DNA of 24,188 nucleotides from Phycisphaerales bacterium UBA1845. Its GTDB lineage: Bacteria; Planctomycetota; Phycisphaerae; UBA1845. Positions 17,776-24,188 of the stretch are shown here, piece by piece; position 1 is the stretch's first letter, and each line of letters begins with the position of its first letter. Below the pieces are notes generated by a model, which saw only the letters and a list, made by a program, of their open reading frames with translations, had not been told where the DNA came from and searched no databases. The position numbers and the translations under genes are program-made. Where the stretch lies: assembly GCA_002338715.1 (NCBI GenBank), contig DDIR01000016.1, positions 41,826 to 66,013 on the forward strand, read 5' to 3'.

Positions 17776-18417
17776 GTGTACAATGAATTCGTGACTGCGG
17801 ACGCTGACAAATCTGCGGCTGAGCCGGTTTTTACGAATTGTGTTCGGTGTGGTTACTCCTTGCGCGGGTTGCCAGCGAATCATTTTTGTCCGGAGTGCGG
17901 GCTTCGTTTTGATGAGCGATGCGTTTTGTTTCGAGCGACGAACACCAAGCAGGTCATCGCACTTTCGGCTCTGATCGTTGGCGCGGGCTGGACCAACTTT
18001 AGGCACCTTCCGCGCATCCTGAATCTGGCGAACCAATCCCCAATGGAAAAATTCGCCGCATTCGCTGCGGTGCTATGGCTGGTATTTGTCGTGGGGTTTG
18101 CTGTTTTCCTGGTGAAGCGATATCGACGCGGATTTGTGGTTGCAATCACCACGGACGGGCTAATGGTGCTTATACCTGGCTACGGGACCGATCTGATTCC
18201 ATGGCGTGACATAGGCGGGGCGTCGGTCCAGCATCGTCCGGAGGGTAAGCAACAGGTCGCCTCCTTGCACCTGAAATCGAAGAAGATGTACGTTGACATC
18301 GGCAATACGCCCAACGTTTTTCCCACGCGGGCTGATGTCGAGTTGTTCGTTCGCCTGGTGAACGAGCGAGTCGAATCGCAAGGCAAGTCCTCCGTGTCGG
18401 CAGGCGATGTGAAATAA
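17776..18417 (+). CDS. Zinc-ribbon membrane protein, tandem copy 1
   Basis: A 213-residue protein if started at GTG 17776, which aligns position by position with the ATG start of copy 2 and gives the same length. A four-Cys zinc ribbon (NCVRCGYSLRGLPANHFCPECG; C22, C25, C38, C41) is followed by two membrane segments (QVIALSALIVGAGW; FAAVLWLVFVVGFAVFLV), basic KRYRRG, and a cytosolic beta-rich region (VVAITTDGLMVLIPG...LIPWRDIGGASV...MYVDIG) that resembles a bacterial PH-like domain, by inference. CGYxLRGLP...CPECG proteins are abundant in planctomycetes and functionally unassigned. A GTG at 17791 is an alternative start. The frame is open from 17674, but those extra residues have no counterpart in copy 2. 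A possible TTGACC at 17710 is too poorly partnered to call a promoter. Confidence 0.75.
   Translation: MYNEFVTADADKSAAEPVFTNCVRCGYSLRGLPANHFCPECGLRFDERCVLFRATNTKQVIALSALIVGAGWTNFRHLPRILNLANQSPMEKFAAFAAVLWLVFVVGFAVFLVKRYRRGFVVAITTDGLMVLIPGYGTDLIPWRDIGGASVQHRPEGKQQVASLHLKSKKMYVDIGNTPNVFPTRADVELFVRLVNERVESQGKSSVSAGDVK
17821..17931 (+). repeat. Near-identical zinc-ribbon segment, copy 1
   Basis: This 111-base segment matches 18557-18667 with only four differences, all at third codon positions or silent, apart from one that changes Val to Ala. The rest of the two genes has diverged much more. A weaker match extends upstream to 17750/18486 (GCGCGGATGGT...GTACAATGAATTC). Confidence 0.9.
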
Positions 18418-18511
18418 GCCGGCTGCTGCAATTCGCGATTGCGCCTAATCCGGAAATGCTACAAACACATCGAGATGGACCGAATGCGCGGATGGTCCAA
18501 GCCCCTTTGGT

Positions 18512-19153
18512 ATGTACAATGAATTCGTGACTTCGGATGCCGACCAATCTGCTGCGGAGCCGGTTTTTACGAATTGTGTTCGGTGTGGCTACTCTTTGCG
18601 CGGGTTGCCAGCGAATCATTTTTGTCCGGAGTGCGGGCTTCGTTTTGATGAGCGATGTGCTTTGTTTCCTGTCGTGAATCCCAAGCGCGTGTTTGTTTTC
18701 TGGGGCCTTTTCTTTATTTATTTCTTTGGCCACGTGATTGATCTTCCACGAATCGGCAATCTCCCAAATCTCACTGCGGGTGAGAAATTCGAGGCCTTCG
18801 TAAATGTCGCGTTGTTGGTGGCCCTGATCGTTGTCAGTTGGAAATTCATCACGCGATATCGTCGAGGTTATAAAGTCGCAGTCACCTCCGACGGTCTTTT
18901 TCTCCATTTGCCCGGCTGTAGCGATAACCTCATTCCGTGGAATGGCGTCGGTCGGGCATCGGTCAAACCGGTTTCCGAAGGCAAGCCTCAGATGGCTACC
19001 TTGCTCCTAAGAAAGCAGAAGATGTACATCGACATCGGCGGGGCGGCCAACGTCTTTCCCAAGCGGGCCGATGTCGAGCTCTTTGTTCGGCTGGTGCGAG
19101 AGCATATCGAATCACAGGGTAAGTCCGCTGCGTCGGCGAGCGAAGTGAAGTAA
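18512..19153 (+). CDS. Zinc-ribbon membrane protein, tandem copy 2
   Basis: A 213-residue paralogue of the preceding gene, 736 bases downstream in the same orientation. It has the same zinc ribbon (C22, C25, C38, C41), two hydrophobic segments with a different sequence (VFVFWGLFFIYFFGHVI; FVNVALLVALIVVSWKFI), TRYRRGYKVAVTSDGL and LIPWNGVGRASV, and a C-terminus KRADVELFVRLVREHIESQGKS close to copy 1. The ATG at 18512 is the start; it lies in GGTATGTACAATGAATTC, the region conserved between the copies. No clear ribosome site is visible in either copy. Its function is unknown. The ribbon is nearly identical to copy 1 while the membrane part is not, so the partner or ligand sensed by the membrane part may differ. 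Confidence 0.82.
   Translation: MYNEFVTSDADQSAAEPVFTNCVRCGYSLRGLPANHFCPECGLRFDERCALFPVVNPKRVFVFWGLFFIYFFGHVIDLPRIGNLPNLTAGEKFEAFVNVALLVALIVVSWKFITRYRRGYKVAVTSDGLFLHLPGCSDNLIPWNGVGRASVKPVSEGKPQMATLLLRKQKMYIDIGGAANVFPKRADVELFVRLVREHIESQGKSAASASEVK
18557..18667 (+). repeat. Near-identical zinc-ribbon segment, copy 2
   Basis: Partner of the segment at 17821-17931: four differences in 111 bases, covering EPVFTNC to the Cys-x-Leu-Phe after the ribbon. The flanking coding sequence is far less similar. Confidence 0.9.
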
Positions 19154-19612
19154 GCAAGTTGATTCGTTTACGACCCCGATTGGCCGTCGCCTCTCCCAAT
19201 TCATTCCACTCGATTGCCCAAGTCTCAATAGCGGCCATAACGGCATTTCGCCGTGTTTTAAGGCCTGTTCTTGATGATTTGTCGTCGGTGTTGGCGCGTA
19301 ATTGCTGCGTTTTACGCGTCTTGAGTGGAGGACCGGTTGTGCACTGTGAGGGCACGGTGCGGGGCTCTGCCAATATGCCAAGATCGCAGTTGAGTTGTTG
19401 ACTTTGCTACTTCGAGGCGTGTGATAACTTATGGGAATGGTTCGATGGTTATAGCAGCCGTCCAAACTGGCTTTGCGATTTCGCTTTTCGGGGCACCGGA
19501 TTGCCTCGTGCGGCGTGATCGTTCCATGACGGGCTCGACGACTGATGGGGTTGCCGACAGCTTCCTTGGTTCGAAGCATAGTTCGACCTATACTGATCGT
19601 CAGTCGGCGCGG
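19154..19612 (+). other. Upstream region of the sigma factor gene
   Basis: About 460 bases without a supported gene. It holds the promoter at 19566-19594 and a second, more distal -35-like TTGACT (19398-19403) with a poor -10 (GATAAC, 19-base spacing). An open frame from 19421 runs into the sigma factor, but its 64 extra residues are unlike the family and it covers the promoter, so I treat it as non-coding. Confidence 0.5.
19566..19594 (+). promoter_or_regulatory. Sigma-70-type promoter ahead of the sigma factor/kinase pair
   Basis: TTGGTT (19566-19571) and TATACT (19589-19594, five of six consensus bases) with a 17-base spacer. The start would be near 19601, only about 12 bases before the ATG at 19613. 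Start at the GTG at 19649 would give a longer leader. Confidence 0.5.
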
Positions 19613-20236
19613 ATGGGCCAGTCGCCGATTTCTCTCGGACGGCGATCAGTGAGCGAATCTCCCAACGACATCACGCAGCTTCTACGAGCCGCAGCTTCCG
19701 GCGAACGCGGTGACCAGGAAGCGTTGATGAAGGCGATCTACGACGACTTGCGGCGGTTGGCTGTGTCGCACATGTCGTCGGAGCGCCCTGATCATACGCT
19801 GCAGCCGACGGCACTGGTTCACGAGGCGTATCTCAAACTCGTGGGGCAGCATTCGACGGACTGGGCTGACCGCTTGCATTTCTTTTCGGTGGCGTCGCGG
19901 ATCATTCGGCGCATCTTGATCGACCACGCCCGCGAACGTCGCGCACAGAAGCGCGGCGGGGCGGCTGACCGCGTGTCGATGGATGCGGTGGACGTTCCGT
20001 TTGATGATCGAGAAGTTGATCTGATCGCGCTCGATGATGCGTTGAAGGATCTCGCGCAGATTGATGAACGCCAAGCCCGCATTGTCGAGTTGCGTTTCTT
20101 TGGCGGCTGCACGATTGAAGAGGTTGCGAAACTTCTCGACGTCGGTCGGCGCACGATTGATCGGGATTGGATGGCCGCCAAGGCCTGGCTTTACTGCCAC
20201 CTCACCGACAACGCTTCGGAAGGCGACGATGATTGA
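19613..20236 (+). CDS. ECF-like RNA polymerase sigma factor (planctomycete Sig-70_X6 type)
   Basis: A 207-residue sigma factor with region 2 (ALMKAIYDDLRRLAVSHMSSE, HTLQPTALVHEAYLKLV, RLHFFSVASRIIRRILIDHARERRAQKRGG) and region 4 (LKDLAQIDERQARIVELRFFGGCTIEEVAKLLDVGRRTIDRDWMAAKAWL) with a helix-turn-helix. The HTLQPTALVHEAYLKL and RIIRRILIDHARERRAQKRGG blocks are typical of the ECF-like family expanded in planctomycetes, which often sits beside Ser/Thr kinases and not an anti-sigma factor. I chose ATG 19613, just after the predicted promoter; GTG 19649 (VSESPNDITQLL) is almost equally likely. The stop overlaps the start of the kinase gene by 8 bases, so the kinase is translationally coupled and is the likely regulator of this sigma factor. 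Confidence 0.92.
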   Translation: MGQSPISLGRRSVSESPNDITQLLRAAASGERGDQEALMKAIYDDLRRLAVSHMSSERPDHTLQPTALVHEAYLKLVGQHSTDWADRLHFFSVASRIIRRILIDHARERRAQKRGGAADRVSMDAVDVPFDDREVDLIALDDALKDLAQIDERQARIVELRFFGGCTIEEVAKLLDVGRRTIDRDWMAAKAWLYCHLTDNASEGDDD

Positions 20237-22967
20237 TGAGCGGGTCAAGAAGGCGCACGCCATCTTCGTCGAAGCACTAAGCCGCGAGGGGGCGGACCGC
20301 GATGCGTTCGTCGCGGATGTTTGTGCGGACGATGATTCGCTACGCGGTGAGGTGAACCGCCTGCTCGGCGCGGTGGAGCGTTCGACCGATTTTCTGGAAT
20401 CACCGGCGATCTCGAGCGATCACGGGACAGGCGTCACCAAGACGCGCTTGTCGATTCACGATGTGCCCGGTTATCGCGTGCTGCGGACGTTGGGTGTCGG
20501 GGGGATGGCCAGCGTGTATGAAGCCGAGCAGGCGCACCCGCGCCGCCTTGTCGCGCTGAAAGTGATGCATCGGTCGCTGACTGAGACGTCGGCGCTCCAG
20601 CGGTTTCGATTTGAAACCGAAACGCTGGCGCGGTTGAAGCATCCGGGCATCGCGCAGATCCACGAAGCCGGTACCGTCGACGACGATGCTGGCCGACCGG
20701 TTCCGTTCTTTACCATGGAACTCGTCGAAGGCGCTCAGCCGATTACCGGCTATGCGGCTGACGCGAACACTGACTTTCGCACGCGACTCGACATGTTCGT
20801 CGCGGTGTGTGAAGCCGTGCGGTGCGGCCACAATGCGGGTGTCATTCACCGCGATCTCAAACCGTCCAACGTTCTCGTTGACAAATCGGGTGCGATCAAG
20901 GTCATCGACTTTGGCATCGCGCGGACGCTTGGTCCGGTCGAGTCGCGCATCACGCTTGAATCCGAACGCGAAAAACTCATCGGAACGCTCAACTACATGA
21001 GCCCGGAACAGTGCGTGGGCGACGATGTCGATACGCGCACCGATGTCTACGCGCTGGGCGTCATGTTGTATGAACTGGTGACCGGTAAGCTGCCGCACGA
21101 TCTTTCGAAGACATCGATTCCGGAAGCGGCCCGCGTGATTCAAAGCGTCGCGCCAGCCCGTCCGAGCACGGTGGCGAAGGATATCCCCGGCGATCTCGAA
21201 CTGATCATCATGACCGCGATCGACAAGGATCGTGAACGTCGCTATCCGAGTGCAGCCGAGTTGGCCGCAGACATTCGCCGGTTTGTTGCCAACGTACCGA
21301 TTCAGGCGCGTCCGCCGACGATGTTGTACCAAGCCCGCAAGTTTGCGCAGCGCCATCGTGCGCTGGTGACGGGTGGCGCACTGATGGTGGTGGTCTTGAT
21401 TGCGGCTGTCGTTGTGACGACGAGGATGGCGATCGTTGCCAACCGGGCCAGAGAAGCCGCAGAGCGCCGCGAACTTGAGTTGAAGCGCGTCACCGAATTT
21501 CAACGTTCGCAACTGAGCGGGATCGATGTGGCTGCGATGGGCGAGCGACTGCGCGATACGCTCGTCGAGAAGTTGTCAGCCGACGGGATGACCGCGCGCG
21601 AGGCGGAAGGTCTGTTTGAATCTGTCAATTTTCCTTCGGTGGCTCTTACGCTTATTGAGGAGAACGTGCTTGAACGTTCGCGCGCGGCGATCAACGAGCG
21701 ATTCGCGGATCAGCCGCTGCTTCGCGCCCGACTCTTGCAGACGCTTGCGGGGACGATGGGCGCGTTGGGGCTTCCCGATCGGGCTGAGCCGGTGCTTCAG
21801 GATGCCTTGGCGATTCGTCGCGCCGAGTTGGGCGAAGACAGTCCGGAGACGCTCGAATCGTTGCAGATGATGGGAATGTTGCTCGGCGAGTTGGGCAGGT
21901 ATGACGAGGCGCTCAAGCTGCTTGAGGATACTTATGAAAGGCGCAAGCGCGTGTTGGGGCCCGACGACCCGGACACGCTTTCGACAGCCAACTCACTTGG
22001 CGGTGTGGTTCGTTACATGGGTCGATTTGAGGAAGCGCAAGCCATCTGGGAGGCGACATTGGCGACGCGCCGGCGTGTGCTGGGCGACGACCATCCGGAG
22101 ACGCTGATTTCGCTGAATAATGTTGGCGTGATTCATGCGTACCAAGGCGATCTGGATGGGGCTGAGGTGGCGTGGCGCGAACTGCTCGAACGGCGACGCC
22201 GGTTGGAGGGTGAAGATCATCCGCGATTTCAAAATGTGCTGACCAACCTGGGTTTGGTATTGGTCGAACGGGGTAAGCTTGAAGAAGCGCGCACGCTGTT
22301 GGAAGAATCGCTTGACGGACTTCTCAAAACCAAGGGGGAGGATCACCCCAGCACGTTGAGCACGATGACCAGCCTTGCCGAACTGCTCATCGATATGAAA
22401 GACGAGGACGGTGAGCCTTTGCTTCGTCGGTGCATTGACGGACGGACGAAGGTTCTGGGGGCTGATCATCCGGATACGCTGCGGGTGCGGGCGCGGTTGG
22501 CGGCATGGCTGGTTCAACAAGGCAATTTTGAGCAGGCGGCTGACGAGCTTGGAGAACTGTTAGCCGCCCAGCGCGAACGCTTGGGATCGGATCATGGCGA
22601 TACGATCGAGTCGATGCATTATCTGTCGCTGGCGCTGTTGGGTTTGAACCGACCGGCTGATGCCGAAGCGCTGGCCAACGAGTGCGTCGAGCGTTCGCAG
22701 AAACTTGCGCCGGATGCGAAGACGCCCAACGCGATGTTTAAGGTGGGGTGGGGTCGGTCGCTGGTTGGGCTGAAGCGCTTTGCGCAGGCGGAAACGGTTT
22801 TGCTTGAATCCCATCGCGATCTGGATGACGGTCTGGGTTCGGACGATCCACGCACCCGCGAGAGCACGAAAGCGCTGGCTGACCTCTATTCAGCGTGGGC
22901 CCAAGCCGAGCCCGACGCGGGGCATGATGCGCAGGCAGATAAGTGGAAAGCCCAGTTGCAGCCGTAA
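20229..22967 (+). CDS. Transmembrane Ser/Thr protein kinase with C-terminal TPR repeats
   Basis: A 912-residue protein. Residues 1-80 are a cytosolic N-terminal region (MIDERVKKAHAIFVEAL...LRGEVNRLL) typical of planctomycete kinases paired with ECF factors. The kinase domain starts at Tyr82 with the loop GVGGMASVY, Lys111, HRDLKPSN (Asp209), DFG (Asp227) and GTLNYMSPEQ; all catalytic residues are present. A membrane segment (about 378-403, ALVTGGALMVVVLIAAVVV) is followed by an extracytoplasmic or periplasmic part with about eight 42-residue TPRs of the kinesin-light-chain kind (LGxDHPxTLxSLxxLGxLL...GxxxEAxxLLEExLxxRRRVLG). The ATG at 20229 lies inside the end of the sigma gene; the open frame upstream to 20061 is only the sigma gene read in another frame. 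The kinase probably controls the sigma factor through phosphorylation, with the TPRs as sensor; this is inference from context. Confidence 0.94.
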   Translation: MIDERVKKAHAIFVEALSREGADRDAFVADVCADDDSLRGEVNRLLGAVERSTDFLESPAISSDHGTGVTKTRLSIHDVPGYRVLRTLGVGGMASVYEAEQAHPRRLVALKVMHRSLTETSALQRFRFETETLARLKHPGIAQIHEAGTVDDDAGRPVPFFTMELVEGAQPITGYAADANTDFRTRLDMFVAVCEAVRCGHNAGVIHRDLKPSNVLVDKSGAIKVIDFGIARTLGPVESRITLESEREKLIGTLNYMSPEQCVGDDVDTRTDVYALGVMLYELVTGKLPHDLSKTSIPEAARVIQSVAPARPSTVAKDIPGDLELIIMTAIDKDRERRYPSAAELAADIRRFVANVPIQARPPTMLYQARKFAQRHRALVTGGALMVVVLIAAVVVTTRMAIVANRAREAAERRELELKRVTEFQRSQLSGIDVAAMGERLRDTLVEKLSADGMTAREAEGLFESVNFPSVALTLIEENVLERSRAAINERFADQPLLRARLLQTLAGTMGALGLPDRAEPVLQDALAIRRAELGEDSPETLESLQMMGMLLGELGRYDEALKLLEDTYERRKRVLGPDDPDTLSTANSLGGVVRYMGRFEEAQAIWEATLATRRRVLGDDHPETLISLNNVGVIHAYQGDLDGAEVAWRELLERRRRLEGEDHPRFQNVLTNLGLVLVERGKLEEARTLLEESLDGLLKTKGEDHPSTLSTMTSLAELLIDMKDEDGEPLLRRCIDGRTKVLGADHPDTLRVRARLAAWLVQQGNFEQAADELGELLAAQRERLGSDHGDTIESMHYLSLALLGLNRPADAEALANECVERSQKLAPDAKTPNAMFKVGWGRSLVGLKRFAQAETVLLESHRDLDDGLGSDDPRTRESTKALADLYSAWAQAEPDAGHDAQADKWKAQLQP

Positions 22968-23283
22968 TCACTTCTGAGTTTTGTTAAGCCCTCACATACC
23001 CGGTTTTCGGACGCGCGATCAACGCGCTCACTTTCAGCCAATATTGTTTTCGCTTATCGAATTTTTTGTGGCGCACTTTTGTGCGACTTACCGCGTCCTT
23101 GAGTGTCGGGGACGTTCGGTGTTGGGGTGCACCTGGGGAGGCGTTTCCGGACCTGGCAGTTTCGGAGAGAGAGCAGACTGGGGGGAAGGGGGTCAGGCTT
23201 CGGCACGTGAAGTTTGGCCCCCTTGTTGTTTTGGACGAGAAGGTCGCGCTTTGGCGTTTCCTTCGTTGATAGGAGATGAACTC
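22968..23283 (+). other. Intergenic region before the small membrane protein
   Basis: 316 bases. It holds a small stem GCGCAC-TTTT-GTGCG near 23074, the terminator-like hairpin at 23188-23231 and a strong ribosome site (AGGAGAT, from 23271). The frame is open from 22981 into the next gene, but the upstream part has no recognisable protein character and the ribosome site argues for the start at 23284. Confidence 0.5.
23188..23231 (+). terminator. Terminator- or attenuator-like hairpin
   Basis: GGGGGTCAGGCTTC (23188-23201) pairs with GAAGTTTGGCCCCC (23209-23222) in all 14 positions, three of them G-U, over a 7-base loop; TTGTTGTTTT follows. The G-U pairs exist only in the plus-strand RNA, so the signal is directional. 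It lies 220 bases after the kinase stop and about 50 bases before the next start, so it may end the kinase transcript or attenuate the downstream gene. Confidence 0.65.
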
Positions 23284-23703
23284 ATGGGAATCCTGGCTGG
23301 TATTTCGCTGCTGCTTTTGGGGGTGCTGGCTGCGCCGAGTCTTTTGCTTTCGCGCAAGCCGGAGGCCAAGGCGCTGTTGGACAAGATCGTTCCCTATCAA
23401 GGCGTTTTTGGGGCGATCTGTGCGGTGTGTGGTGCATTCGGCGTGGTGAATGCGTTCCTGAAACTGCGTTGGCTCGAGAGTTTTCCGATCTGGTGGGTGA
23501 CATACTTTGGCACTTCGGTGTTGGAGTTGGCACTGGGGCTGCTGCTTGGTGTTGGTGTTTTGAAGATGTTCATCAAAGCGCCGCAAGCGCAGTTGAAGCT
23601 GGATGTGGTGACCACGAGGCTCGCGCCGCGGCAGGGGCTGATCGGTTTGGTCGCGATTTGTGTTGGGGCGTGGTGCGTGTTTGCGAACTTCGCGTTCGCG
23701 TAA
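23284..23703 (+). CDS. Small polytopic membrane protein, unknown function
   Basis: A 139-residue protein with four probable membrane segments: MGILAGISLLLLGVLAAPSL, GVFGAICAVCGAFGVVNAF, WWVTYFGTSVLELALGLLLG and GLIGLVAICVGAWCVFANFAF. It has short loops and several small residues and Cys in the segments. I do not recognise the family. The start is decided by the strong ribosome site AGGAGAT about 8 bases before the ATG. A terminator-like hairpin lies just upstream, so the gene is either independently transcribed or attenuated from the kinase operon. A gene for an exported protein follows 125 bases downstream on the same strand. Confidence 0.75.
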   Translation: MGILAGISLLLLGVLAAPSLLLSRKPEAKALLDKIVPYQGVFGAICAVCGAFGVVNAFLKLRWLESFPIWWVTYFGTSVLELALGLLLGVGVLKMFIKAPQAQLKLDVVTTRLAPRQGLIGLVAICVGAWCVFANFAFA

Positions 23704-23828
23704 GCAATCAATCGCGGAGTTCTATTGGCTTTGAAATCTGTCTGGGAGTTGAGAATTGAAACGCCGAGGCGCCGCGTGGGCGCTTGGTGCAAGAATTCAT
23801 AAGAGAGTTACCTGGGGGATTATTTGAG

Positions 23829-24188
23829 ATGAAGAGTTTGATGAAGAATCGAGGGGCTGGTGTCGCATTGTTTGCAGCTTTGGTGGCGTTTGTACCAGTA
23901 GCGAACATCTTGGCCGAACCAACTACCGCCAACACGCCTGAAGGAGAGACCGATGCGGCGTCGGTCGAAAGCACCAAGCACGAAGCGGAAGACAGCTCGC
24001 CGGCTATGTTGTTTGTGATCGGACCGAACATGGGCTTTGTCGGGTTCGACAACGCTGAAACATTGAGCGGTACGAAGGTGGCGGTCACCAGTGAATTGAA
24101 ACTTGGTCGAGACACGGTGCTTCAACCGCGCGATGCGGTGTTGGACAGCCGCGGCGCGTTGTACCTGCTCAGCTCGGCCAACGGCGGG
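23829..24188 (+). CDS. Exported protein, N-terminal fragment (runs off the window)
   Basis: The ATG at 23829 opens 120 codons without a stop to the last base. The product begins with a signal peptide (MKSLMKNRGAGVALFAALVAFVPVANILA), followed by an acidic, probably flexible stretch (about 31-58, ETDAASVESTKHEAED) and the start of a beta-rich region (LFVIGPNMGFVGFDNAETL...LQPRDAVLDSRGALYLLSSANGG). The last part resembles a beta-propeller blade, which is only an impression. GGGGGAT about 12 bases upstream may serve as ribosome site. The family cannot be decided from this fragment. Confidence 0.7.
   Translation, partial: MKSLMKNRGAGVALFAALVAFVPVANILAEPTTANTPEGETDAASVESTKHEAEDSSPAMLFVIGPNMGFVGFDNAETLSGTKVAVTSELKLGRDTVLQPRDAVLDSRGALYLLSSANGG

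Noticed and set aside
18170..18907. Minus-strand frames opposite the zinc-ribbon pair whose products share a repeated SLIKTKPALRTKMIRWQPAQ stretch
   Set aside because: The shared stretch is only the antisense reading of the near-identical ribbon segment in the two real genes, not an independent protein repeat.
19421..19612. N-terminal extension of the sigma factor by 64 residues from GTG 19421
   Set aside because: The residues are unlike the family, contain the best promoter of the region, and a good ATG follows at 19613.

Overview
The window is a stretch of bacterial chromosome that most resembles a member of the Planctomycetota. Three things point there: paired zinc-ribbon membrane proteins with a CxxCGYSLRGLP...CPECG motif, an ECF sigma factor translationally coupled to a transmembrane Ser/Thr kinase with kinesin-light-chain-like TPRs, and a PEP-CTERM protein beside a Cys-anchored secreted protein. 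The assignment is inferred from gene style; there is no rRNA or other phylogenetic marker here. I see no tRNA, rRNA, CRISPR array, transposase or phage gene.

Left part (1-7.3 kb): the 3' end of proA is followed by a PPDK_N (PEP synthase-type ATP-grasp) protein. Convergent to it lies a minus-strand operon of a second, larger PPDK_N protein with two receiver-like domains, an AhpD/CMD-type peroxidase-like protein and the arsenosugar radical SAM enzyme ArsS. Both PPDK_N proteins lack the phosphohistidine and PEP-barrel domains and share a different C-terminal domain (GPGRWGS...GTHFFQ).

Nitrogen/carbon part (7.4-12 kb): two distinct glutamate dehydrogenases lie in the same orientation. The downstream one, gdhA, has a full-consensus sigma-54 promoter, a structured leader and an intrinsic terminator. 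Divergent from the pair is a pyrophosphate-dependent phosphofructokinase.

Middle part (12-17.6 kb): a type II pseudopilin is coupled to a polytopic membrane protein. Next comes an orphan ParA ATPase fused to an AMPK-beta-type glycogen-binding module, the most unusual object in the window. A probable lipoprotein with an internally duplicated domain and a SUMF1-fold PEP-CTERM protein without the catalytic cysteines follow.

Right part (17.7-24.2 kb): a tandem pair of zinc-ribbon membrane proteins with a mosaic identity pattern, the sigma factor/kinase pair, a small membrane protein behind a terminator-like hairpin, and the start of a secreted protein that runs off the window.

Working picture: much of the window concerns central carbon/nitrogen balance (proline and glutamate synthesis, PPi-linked glycolysis, PEP synthase-like proteins), and the ParA-glycogen module suggests that storage polyglucan may be actively positioned in this cell. 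That last statement is a hypothesis from domain content only.
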